The notes beneath the pieces were generated by a model, which saw nothing but the letters and a program-made list of their open reading frames with translations, had not been told where the DNA came from and made no database searches. From assembly GCA_004519485.1 (NCBI GenBank), contig CP038106.1, positions 1,189,501 to 1,253,500 on the forward strand: a stretch of 64,000 bases of DNA, given 5' to 3'. The DNA is from Nannochloropsis oceanica (lineage: Eukaryota > Sar > Eustigmatophyceae > Eustigmatales > Monodopsidaceae). Made by a program: the position numbers and the translations under genes. Positions 50,615-59,838 of the stretch are shown here, piece after piece. Position 1 is the stretch's first letter. Each line of letters starts with the position of its first letter.

Positions 50615-51896
50615 GATGTATATAGTGATATATGGAGTGTAAAAACGACGAGGAAGAAGAGCCGGACACCGCAACCTGCGTGGAGAGGGAAGGTTAGGGG
50701 AGGATAACTGAGTGGGTTGTGAATACAGGTTGGTGGGTGTGAATGGGTGACGCCGAAAGGCGCCAACGGCAAGAGATTTAAAAAGCAAGGGCCCCAAAGA
50801 AGAACTCGCAGACTTCGCACAAGAATGAGGCCGAGTCCGACCATGTAAGTGTGTTGACGGAAAGACGGATTAAACATAGAATTCAGGGCTGGAGAGCCGG
50901 AATACAAGTAGAGCAGCAGCACCAGCCGTTCCAAACCATAAATACAACCAGCTGCATCCACCAAATCCTTGCGTAGAGTTTGGGTAATTAAAGGGATTGT
51001 GCGATGGCGTGAGTGCCTGCCTGGACCACATCCATAAATGGCAGGGACATACGCCACAACCTTTGGGTGACTTCAAGAGGGGGATACATCATAGTGTCCC
51101 CAGGCAACCTGCGCAGGCCATTGTCAGCACTGCCAGCATCATCGCACACAAGAACAACAACTTCTCATCGAACCGGCGAGGACCAATAGTGGTCTGTGCA
51201 TGTGCCCGGATGGGTGTGGACATGCAACCACGTCTGAAAAATTTCAAGCTGTGCTGTTACTACTGAGTGCTCTCGCATGCCCTCGGCATCCACAGCAATC
51301 ACGTCACATCCGAGCCGCTTCTCTATTCCGGTTCTGCACTTGACAAAGTCGAAGGCTGTGTAGTGGTGACGAGGGAACGCCGGGGCAGGCCTAGGCTGAT
51401 GGCAGGGCTCGGCGTCCTTGTGTCAATTCATCGTTAGTGCATCCTCTTCTGGAGTGCGTCACGGGCGTTGTGACTTTGGCTTGCTGGAAGTAAGGACCCA
51501 GCCTCACCCAGCGGCTTCTGTATGTAGTCCACAATTTGTTTTACAGTGTGCTGCTGATGTGGAGCATGGTGTCTGTGGCGGTTAGTGGTCAAGTTGAGCT
51601 GTGTCGAGCGCAAGGAAGAGACTTCCGGTGGCGGAGGATGCTATCAGTCGTTTCGGAAGTTGGATATTGGCCAACCCCATCCGCCTCTTGCAGATATCCC
51701 TGCTCACACTCCTACATGGGAATCTCAATACATAGCGAGATAATCTGGGGACCTGAGGGATTGGGTGTAAGGCTTCGAGTGGCGTGGCAAGGTCAATCCC
51801 TTTCTCGAATGACTTCGCCGTTTCTCGCCTCCTCCCCTTCACCTCAACATCATACATATACATACATAGCTACACCACAGCCTAATCAAAATCATC
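50615..51896. other. Intergenic between divergent genes A20/AN1 (-) and lumen protein (+)
   Basis: About 1.3 kb. ORFs here lack convincing composition or splice context. It should hold both promoters. No RNA gene recognised. Confidence 0.4.
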
Positions 51897-53699
51897 ATGC
51901 AGCGCCTTTGGACTGCTTTGGCACTCTGCAGCATCATGCCTGGGGCGACGGCATTCGTGTTGCCTGTGACCGGGCCGTGCATGCGCGAGGTACGTGTGTG
52001 TTGTAAAAAGCGAGGCAGGGGAGGGGTTGACGACGACGAATTGAAACTCGCCCCGCTAACAACTTGACCCTAAAGTACGCAAGCTACTTGATAAGGCGTC
52101 ATTGATTGCGCGATTATTAATGCATGAAAGCTTGCCCTTAACAGATCACTCCTTTCCATAGCATTTAGCTTTGGTGATGACACAACCGTAAGTAGCGACA
52201 CCCGATACCAACCATCGACCATGTCCTCTCCCTCACCTTTTTACAGACAATGACGATGAAGGCCTCTTTGTCTTCTAAGTCCTTGTCTCGGGCGGATATG
52301 CTCCAATCGGCGGGCGGCGCCTTGTTTGGCGCGGCTGTCTTGTCAACGGTGGCCCCGCAAGCGTCGAATGCTGAGAGCACACTGGCGTCCAGAAAGGTGT
52401 TATACTTCCGGGTAAGTCACGTTTCAATCTAGCTTGTGCCGTGTCTAATCTGGGGAAGGCCTTGCTCTATTTGATGGCCCTGTCTGTCCAAGAGAGTAGG
52501 GTGCTGTAAACTTCGCACGTTTGTATTGTTGCTCCCCGGCATGTTTTTAAGCTATGGGTAAGTGGCAAAAGCAGGAACGCCTGCCCCGGTTATCTGCCGG
52601 CTGATAATGCTGGATTGTGTGCTTGTGGCCTTGATCTGGGTGTGATTGACAAATGCTCGGTTGTTGCAGACGCAAATGTACATTTTCGTCGCGCTAAGTT
52701 ATTTATTCCTGTCATCCATACTGAAAAGCCTCCTAATTGACCATCCCCTCCCTCCCTCCCTCCCTCCCCCCTTCCCTTCCTCCCTCTTCCCCTCTCCAAC
52801 TAGTACGCTCCCCGCATCAAGAATGCCCGCGATTACCTCGCCACTGATTTTAAGTCGGCGTTGGCCAAGAAGGACTGGGCAGCCGTTGCTGCAGCGTATG
52901 AGATCCAGAAACAGGCCCCGGACTCAAGCATGCGCTCCAATCCCCAACGATTTACGAACAAGTTCGAGCGGTGAGGAAGGAGGGGGGACAGCTAGTGAAG
53001 GAAGAATGGAGCGGGACACTTAATTTTTCGTTGCGATTGATGTCCAGATACCTGTATCCTTCTCGCTGGCAGGAACGCACGCTAACGCCGCACCCATGCG
53101 TTCATCATATCCGCCTTTCTTTTTCCTCTCCAATCCATTCACACCCAACAGGGACCTCTACAGCCCCATGAAGATCTTCTCCCAATCCCAAAGCGAAAAG
53201 GGCGCTTCGCCCAAGCTTGCGGCCTTGCTGAAAGCCGAGGGTGAGTTGGAAGAAGCCTTGGATCGCTTGCAGCTCGTTGCCAAGGGTGATTTGAAACCCC
53301 CTAAGAAGGGGGGAGGAGGGCTGTTCGGATTTGGGGGTGCGGAGGCGCCCGCTGATAAGTACACGGGGATGAGCCAGGAGAAGATGGCGAATGCTTTGTA
53401 TGCAGATGCAAAGACAGCATTCAATGCGTGGGTGGATGTGACGAACAAAGGTATGTTTTGAGATCAGGGAGAGTGGAAGGGTTGCATGGAGTGCGGTGGT
53501 TTTTGAATTATTTTTCTCACTTTCTTATCCTTCAACCATGCTTTGATTGCGTAAAGATGGGCACAGAAATCTTTCATGTTCTGCATGTTGCGATTTTGGC
53601 ATTTTCCATTGTAGTACGAAACTCGCTCTCACTCCCTCCCCTTTTCTTCGTTCCCATACAGCTATCATCGAGGTGAATAAGTTCGAGCCGCTCCCTTAG
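51897..53699 (+). CDS. Thylakoid-lumen protein with tripartite leader, function unknown
   Basis: Five exons: 51897-51989, 52247-52411, 52804-52970, 53152-53450 and 53662-53699. All are GT-AG and in phase, 253 aa. Leader: signal peptide (LWTALALCSIMPGATA|F) with the A-T-A-F motif, a transit-like stretch rich in Ser/Lys, then a second hydrophobic segment (MLQSAGGALFGAAVLSTVAP, ending ASNA|ES) typical of a thylakoid-transfer signal. The mature part (about 165 aa) starts near ESTLASRKVLYFRYAPRIKN, looks all-helical, has a Gly-Lys loop (PPKKGGGGLFGFGG) and ends EVNKFEPLP. Probable soluble lumen protein attached to a photosystem or the thylakoid inner surface. A PsbQ/Psb31-like four-helix bundle is possible but unproven. 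Confidence 0.8.
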
Positions 53700-54336
53700 A
53701 GATCGACTGACCGGGACCGTCGGTCAGAATGTGCGTTTCACAAGTGTATGTTGTTTGTGCGTGTTAAGGATGTTAGTCATTCTCCTTTCTGCAGCAAGTA
53801 AATAGGCCTTGACTCGTTTCTTTTGGAGTGTGCCCTCGGGGAGGGCTTTTAGTGGCGCATGCCGAGCAGTTTTTAACCTCACCATGCGGAATTCCCAATA
53901 TGGAGAAAGGAAATAGAAAACACATGATAATTTAAACCAGCAGCGACATTATTGAATAAAAAATAGTTTTCAATTTTCTATACGCAAAGCGTTCACATTT
54001 ATTTTGGTCGTCTGGCTTTTGCTTTTCCTCCTGTGCGACGAATGACCGCAGTCTCGGAAACGATCGACCACTTCAACCAGACACGCGCTTCGCTGTTGCC
54101 GCTGCTCCTCCTGTTGCTTCTGACAGCACTTCACCTGTGAGCTGTCGGTGCATGAGTTAGGACCGCTGCATTTTTCTGTCATGAGATGGACAGGTATCAG
54201 TTTTGAGCGACGTGCCTCCACATCCACATTCCTGCCTTCTTGTCAAAAGCCAGGCATGAAGATATACGGCCACCATTACAGCCGATCTCACCTCGTTACC
54301 GACACACACATAACGCACCCAGGGATCCTTTCACCC
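53700..54336. other. Intergenic, upstream of plastid CDP-DAG synthase
   Basis: About 640 bases between two + strand genes. The CDP-DAG synthase frame is open from 54148, but the part before 54337 starts at a GTG and is not leader-like. AT-rich at 53920-54000. Confidence 0.4.
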
Positions 54337-55605
54337 ATGCCGCGGCGTCAGATGTTGGCGGTGGCAGCCGCAGCCTCGTGCTGTTGCCTGGCAGCGGCCT
54401 TCGTGCAGCAGTCTTCCTTGCCCTCCTTGCACTTGTCGACAGGCCGGGTCGCGGACCACTTCTCCATGCCAGTCCGCTCAAGAGTAGCAGCATTTCCTGT
54501 ACGCATAACGAAGTTACCGACAATGATAAACTCGAACTTCGATAGCTTGCAGCCCGGGATCACAGCTCCATCGTCTTCCTCCTCTACCTTTGCCCCTCCT
54601 GCCTCGGGCGTTGTCTCCGCCAAAGTCTCGACACCCAGCGCCGCCACGCCAAAGAAAAAGGGAAGCTTGCAGACGAGGATCCTCACGGGGATAGTGCTTG
54701 GAGCATTGGCGACGTATTGGGTATTTGGTGGAAAGTGGGTCTTTATGTCGGGCTTTCTTGTGCAAGCTATCTTGGCCCAACGCGAGTACTACAGGATGTG
54801 TTCCAAGGCCGGGGCGACGCCTGCCCGTCGGATCAGCTTTGTCAGTACCTTGCTTATGTACATCATTGCGTGTCAAATACCCGCATATCACGAGATGGTC
54901 TTGCCTTTGGGAGGGACCGCAGTCATGATTTGGTTGCTGATGATGCGGAAGGCCCCGGCAAAAATTACGGAGGTCTCCACAACCATTCTGGGGATGTTTT
55001 ACATTGGTTATCTCCCGTCGTTTTGGATCCGTTTGCGTGCCTTAGGCGATGTAATGCCCAGCACATTTGCCACAATTTTGACGAAATTTTGGCCGGCGTG
55101 GATTCCCTTGCATTTGATTCCTGACCCGCAGATGTGGACGGAAGGAGCGATAGTGATTTGGTGGACATACCTAACAATTATTTGTTCTGATATTGGGGCG
55201 TTTGCCACGGGAAAGACGTTTGGGAGGAATAAATTGTCGACCGTGAGTACGGCTGCGGGACAAACATCACCGAATAAGACGGTGGAGGGCGTGCTGGGGG
55301 GGTTTGTGAGTGCCACGGCCGTTGCAACGATCATGTCGAGGTTGCTTAATTGGCCTTTATGGTGGCTGAGTGGTCCGGCGTACGGGTTAATGCTGGGGGT
55401 TGTGGCGTTGGTAGGAGATTTGACTGCGTCGATGTTCAAGCGGGACGCGGGGATGAAAGATTCGGGTGGGCTATTACCCGGTCACGGGGGCATTTTGGAT
55501 CGCATCGACTCGTTCATGTTCACGGGTCCTTGTGCGTTTTTGTTTGTGAAGGTAGGCTTACCGGTGGCGAGGAGGATTGCGGTGACCAAGGGGTGGGGTG
55601 CCTAG
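54337..55605 (+). CDS. Phosphatidate cytidylyltransferase (CDP-diacylglycerol synthase), plastid
   Basis: 422 aa from ATG 54337. This start gives a plastid leader: RRQMLAVAAAASCCCLAAAF with the A-A-A-F cleavage motif. The enzyme turns phosphatidic acid and CTP into CDP-DAG, precursor of plastid phosphatidylglycerol. After a Ser/Ala linker (to about 105) come around eight membrane spans (TRILTGIVLGALATYWVFGG; VIWWTYLTIICSDIGAFATG) and the CDS signature SMFKRDAGMKDSGGLLPGHG then GILDRIDS with its Asp/Lys/His residues. Length fits plastid CDS4/5 proteins of plants. An earlier in-frame ATG exists (MRWTGIS) but would bury the leader. Confidence 0.92.
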   Translation: MPRRQMLAVAAAASCCCLAAAFVQQSSLPSLHLSTGRVADHFSMPVRSRVAAFPVRITKLPTMINSNFDSLQPGITAPSSSSSTFAPPASGVVSAKVSTPSAATPKKKGSLQTRILTGIVLGALATYWVFGGKWVFMSGFLVQAILAQREYYRMCSKAGATPARRISFVSTLLMYIIACQIPAYHEMVLPLGGTAVMIWLLMMRKAPAKITEVSTTILGMFYIGYLPSFWIRLRALGDVMPSTFATILTKFWPAWIPLHLIPDPQMWTEGAIVIWWTYLTIICSDIGAFATGKTFGRNKLSTVSTAAGQTSPNKTVEGVLGGFVSATAVATIMSRLLNWPLWWLSGPAYGLMLGVVALVGDLTASMFKRDAGMKDSGGLLPGHGGILDRIDSFMFTGPCAFLFVKVGLPVARRIAVTKGWGA

Positions 55606-56051
55606 GAGAGTATTTGGGGGGGGGGGGGGGGGGAGAAGAGTAGGGATTCTTTTTTGTACGTTTTAATGTCTTTGACGTCTCTGTTGTGGGTGAGGGGGAG
55701 GGTGCGGATAGCAGGCAAGACGGATGTGCGGCGGCAAGAGAGAGAGGAGATAAATTGTAGAAAAGGGGACAGGGGACACGTAGGCTTAGCACAAATAAGG
55801 AATGAAAGTAATTTACATCAGCAAGAAATGCGTAAAATTTTCAAGCCGAGGAGCGTCAGGAGAAGAGCGAGAACACGAACTGGAACAAGAGACAAACGTC
55901 TTCAAATCAAGACTAACAATACATCCCATTGCATGCATGCATTAGAGCAAGCAGGCGGTAAAAAATGAGGGGCGAAAGTAACATACACAGATTTAATTTG
56001 AGGGGGGTTTATGGACATTTCTTGGTGATTTTTCACACACTTGATACTCTC
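55606..56051. other. Convergent intergenic region with poly-G run
   Basis: An uninterrupted G-run of about 17 bases lies at 55617-55633, 12 bases past the CDP-DAG synthase stop. Otherwise unremarkable. Confidence 0.5.
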
Positions 56052-57437
56052 TTATCTTTGTCCCCCTTCCGCCCTCTCTTTCCCTGCCTTACTCTCAAAC
56101 CCATCTAAACATGTCCTCATCCTCCCAAACGCCGCCTCAATCACCGCATCATGCTTGTCTCCACTCCCTGGTGCCGCCATCGCTTGGTCAAAGGCTGCCG
56201 TTTCTGGTTTACATAACAAACTACCCATACAGTACGACAAGGCCACAGCGGTCCTCGCGCAGTCTGCCTCGTCCTTACATCTTTGCAACGCTGCAAAATG
56301 CTCCGCGCACGATAGACGTACTTGTTTCGATAATGCCGTCAAGTCTAAAATTTCTTCCTGCTTTCCACAACCAGCTGGAGCGACAGGAAGCGCAGCAGCG
56401 GCGGCGGCAACTTTCGTCGTCGCTGCCCCAGAAGCAACTGCAGCAAAGGCCGTAGCAGGCGCAGCTGCCGCCTCGGCAATCTGATTTTTGGTTCCATCAC
56501 TATGCCCACCTTTCATGTCCTTGCTGCCGGCCCAAAAAAATGGCAATGGCTGAAAGGGCGAGTTGCCCGCAGCGCGACTGATGGGCATGCGCACCCCTCG
56601 GTCTATAATTGCATGTACCGAATCCAGGGCCGGTCGCACATCGACAGAAATAGATTTCACAGCCTTCTCATCATGCAGCCCCTGAGGGATTCGGTTTTCC
56701 TTCGCTGCGACGTCGTCGTGGTAGTAATCGATGATGTAGCGAACTTCGGTTCCGTCAGGTCGTTGAATGACCCAATCGTGTCGATCGAAAGGCAGGGGGT
56801 GACCAAACAAACTCTTAAACCATGCCTTCGGGGAGATATCGTCAGGCTTCCCCAAAAATCGAGAAAGGCGGGGATCAGATGCCTCATTGTCATCCGCAAC
56901 GCTGGTTCCAGCTGAAGGGGGGGCGTGGAGCGCTTCCCACTCACAGACCTTGCGCCAGGTATTCTCGTTCATGTTGTTGTGAATAGCCACCACTACCGCC
57001 ATATCCTCCTCCGTCGCCCCTTCCGCCTTACCTTTCCGAACCAGAGCGTTCCAGAACATTTGTGGGCTGGGGTATGTCCATGTCTCAGCCTCGGTGCCAC
57101 CCTTGGGGATGCGCGAGGACACCCGGTCCGTGCTCAGGGGCGCCATCTGGCCAGGGGCGGGTTTGTTGTTGGCGTTGGCAGGCATTTGGTTTGTGGGGTC
57201 AATGGGCTGGCTATACACGTTGTAGACCGTTCCTGTCATCGCCTTGCTCTCACTCTTGCCTTTGACGGGGCATCCGGGCGCTGCAGCAGCGGACGCAGCG
57301 GGTGTTATGGCGGAAGACGCGGACTTGCCTTTGATCGGACAGCCGCCTGATGACGATGCTGCTCCCCCTGCGCCTGCTGGAATGGGAATGTCGCTCCCGC
57401 CGCCTCCTCCCTTGCCACCACCTTGTGCATTGCCCAT
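56052..57437 (-). CDS. Cytochrome c heme lyase (CCHL/HCCS) with C-terminal CX9C-CX9C tail
   Basis: Single exon, 461 aa. Holocytochrome c synthase attaches heme to apocytochrome c (and c1) in the mitochondrial intermembrane space. Two heme-regulatory Cys-Pro motifs, C33-P (CPIKGKS) and C56-P (CPVKGKS), precede the catalytic region: WTYPSPQMFWNALVRKGK, NMNENTWRKVCEWEALH (His is the heme ligand in the family), LFGHPLPFDRHDWVIQRPDG, EVRYIIDYYHDD and SVDVRPALDSVHAI. Animal and yeast enzymes end soon after this. Here some 150 more residues follow: an Ala-rich linker, then C377-x9-C387-x5-C393-x9-C403 plus C409, like Mia40-imported intermembrane-space proteins. The second residue is Gly (MGNAQG), a possible myristoylation site. 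Fusion or extension, not a frameshift, since the frame is open throughout. Confidence 0.9.
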   Translation of the reverse strand: MGNAQGGGKGGGGGSDIPIPAGAGGAASSSGGCPIKGKSASSAITPAASAAAAPGCPVKGKSESKAMTGTVYNVYSQPIDPTNQMPANANNKPAPGQMAPLSTDRVSSRIPKGGTEAETWTYPSPQMFWNALVRKGKAEGATEEDMAVVVAIHNNMNENTWRKVCEWEALHAPPSAGTSVADDNEASDPRLSRFLGKPDDISPKAWFKSLFGHPLPFDRHDWVIQRPDGTEVRYIIDYYHDDVAAKENRIPQGLHDEKAVKSISVDVRPALDSVHAIIDRGVRMPISRAAGNSPFQPLPFFWAGSKDMKGGHSDGTKNQIAEAAAAPATAFAAVASGAATTKVAAAAAALPVAPAGCGKQEEILDLTALSKQVRLSCAEHFAALQRCKDEADCARTAVALSYCMGSLLCKPETAAFDQAMAAPGSGDKHDAVIEAAFGRMRTCLDGFESKAGKERAEGGQR

Positions 57438-57963
57438 GCTTGTCTACGTGGCGTTATGTATGTGCGCTGTGAGGTATCTGGCATGTGCTGGCCAAGGGGA
57501 TGGCGTGGAATGAAGTGCGTGCGTGGCGTTCAACGAGTTATGTTCGGTGGGTGGGGAGGTTTTTTGCGAACAAATGATTATGAGCAAGAGAATTTGCGTG
57601 TGCGAAAAGTCCTTCTTCTTCTTTTGCATGTATAAGAACCCTTTGGGGAAACATCCTGCAGCCGGAAGGCTTTCCTTAATGTGTAGTTTTTACTCTTACT
57701 CCCCCAGCTATTTCCCCAGCCAGTGACTTGAAACTCTACCCATTTTTCCCTTCCTTTTTTTGTATGAGATTGAAGTCATCTGTAAATATGTACGCATATA
57801 GAAGCCACTACGCCTCTTCTCAGAGACGTGTACCATCTTGCAGTTTGTTGATGTTGTTGTCCATATCGTTCCGTCGTCGTCGCATGTGCGATTGGCCTCG
57901 CTCTCCTCTCGCATCAATTCTCTCCCTTCCATTTCCACCGAACCTACAATATCCATTCTCTGG
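57438..57963. other. Intergenic, heme lyase promoter side
   Basis: About 530 bases between heme lyase 5' (-) and the elongase 3' (-). No exon or RNA gene recognised. Confidence 0.4.
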
Positions 57964-59073
57964 TTAAGCCTTCTTGGAAACCGGCTTCTTACCATTGGGC
58001 TTCACACCAGAATACGATTTGAAGTAAAAATTGAGGAAAAGCACCAACAGCGACAGGATGTACCCAAGATACAGCTTCGTAATCTGAGGCGAGAACCCCT
58101 TGCAACCCACACATAACAAGTAGATCGCCTGAGCATTCATGGTCAGGAACTGAATAATCTGGAACAGTGTCAAGTACTTCTTCCACCAAATGTCCTTGGT
58201 GTGCATGGAGAGGAAGTAGTAAGTGTACATTACCGTGTGGATTGCCCCGTTAAGAATGACTGTCAGGAAAATATCGCCATCATATCCCGCATTCAAATTC
58301 AACCAATACACCAAAAAGATGGTCACGTGGTGGTACACATGCAGAAATGATAGCTGGTTCCACTTCTTTCCCAGGATGATGAAGACGGTGTCGGCGAAGT
58401 CGAAGACCTTGGAGACGTAGAAGAGCCACAGGAGAGGGGCGATTGGTGGGTTGGTAGCATTGAACGGCTCGCAAGGGAGGAAGGTGTAGTTCTGTTAGAT
58501 TTTAGCAGAGGCGAAAGTAAGTTTTGCTATTTTGTATTTCTTCACTTAAAACACAAAGGGAGGGGGCGGGAATTGGAGATGGTAAGGAGGAAAAGGGTGG
58601 ATGGAGGACCTACGTTACGGTAGGCCTGAATGGCAGCCTCGATGCACATATAGGAGCATAGGGCGACCTGGGAGATGTTGTAGAAGAATTGCAAGCCGTA
58701 CAATTTTACTGGCTGTGCGTTCTTCATCATGGCCTTTGGGGAGGGGAGGTAGAAGATAGGTGGAGAACAGGGGATAAGAGAGGTGGAAGCGCCTGCTGAG
58801 ATGTTGCAGCTCTGGATACGCTACGCAGTCTAACTCTATTTATCGACGCCTAATCTCTCTTTCTATACACACGGTATTCCAAAGACGTACCGAACCCACA
58901 AAGACAATGATGAGGTAGAAAGCCGCGATAGCCAGGGCCACGTCCAAACCCGCCAAGGGCCAGGTGCGAGTGGGCGCCTTGACCATGGCGCCCGCAGGGT
59001 CAGCCCACTTAAAAATGGCGGCGGACAAGTCCGTGCAGGTTTTTTGATAGTCTGCAAGAAGGGCGGCGGCCAT
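57964..59073 (-). CDS. ELO-family fatty acid elongase (PUFA type)
   Basis: Three exons: 59073-58891, 58733-58614 and 58491-57964, GT-AG, in phase, 276 aa. It is the condensing 3-ketoacyl-CoA synthase of microsomal elongation. Motifs: KVFDFADTVFIIL, then QLSFLHVYHHVTIF with the H-x-x-H-H box and Gln at -8 from the box, the form seen in delta-5/delta-6 PUFA elongases, MYTYYFLSMHTKDIWWKKYL and LTLFQIIQFLTMNAQAIY (Q-x-x-Q-F). Multi-span ER protein with a Lys-rich C-terminus (KKPVSKKA) that may aid ER retention. Eustigmatophytes use such enzymes for EPA synthesis. Which chain length it uses cannot be told from sequence alone. Confidence 0.92.
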
Positions 59074-59838
59074 GATGCTTTTTATGGTGATGGGACAAGT
59101 GAGGGCTGCCTGATATGTGTTGAGGATGAGGGAGAGTGGTGAGATGGTTGGGAGAGGAGATAAGATACTCTATGCGAGGAGGAGCCGATCAAAACTATAA
59201 CAATTGTGCCTGGTTTGCGCGGGTCGGATGATGCATGTAACGTGAGACAACTCCAGTACATGCCGCCCTTGGCATGGGGCAGTAAAATGGATTGGGCCTC
59301 TTGCTTGAGGTGGAAAGGGATGAATGACGTACGAATGGTGGTGGGCAAGCCAGGGTTACGACGCGGTCCAATCCCCGCCAGCATCTTCGCGAGTTATCTA
59401 GAGGCTTGTGGCATAGATAGCAAAGGAAGCAATGTGGAGATTACCTAATGAAGGTGGGGGCTCCAGAGGGAGTGAAGCATCAACAACCCGTCGCTCGCCG
59501 TCCGTCCATCAAGCAGCGTTAGCTACAGCAATAGCACCATGGGCCCATTCATTTAGTGTACTTTCTTCTTGGAGTCAGTTTCTTTCGACTACCATGTTAA
59601 ATAAACCAAGGGTCATTTCGATTTGCTTTCGGTCGGGCTATATTTTAGGTTGTGGTCGTGTTTGGATCGTGCTTGGATCGTGTACGAGCTTTTTGCGTGC
59701 ACGCGCTGTACTCCACCACTCATATACATATGTATATCAAATATACAAATATGATAAAAATGCCAAATTACTTGGTTTGCTTCATTGCTGCTCTCGCAGT
59801 CTTGGTTATGTATGAGAAATGATTGTCTGACTCGTCCG
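59074..59838. other. Intergenic, elongase promoter side
   Basis: About 765 bases between elongase 5' (-) and the large unknown gene's 3' end (-). AT-rich near 59725-59765. No exon recognised. Confidence 0.4.

Noticed and set aside
52150-52190. A possible extra exon between exons 1 and 2 of the lumen protein
   Set aside because: The readings flanked by AG and GTAAGT have lengths that break the frame or contain a stop. Exon 1 joins exon 2 directly in phase.
54148-54336. An N-terminal extension of CDP-DAG synthase
   Set aside because: It begins at a GTG and would hide a well-formed plastid leader.
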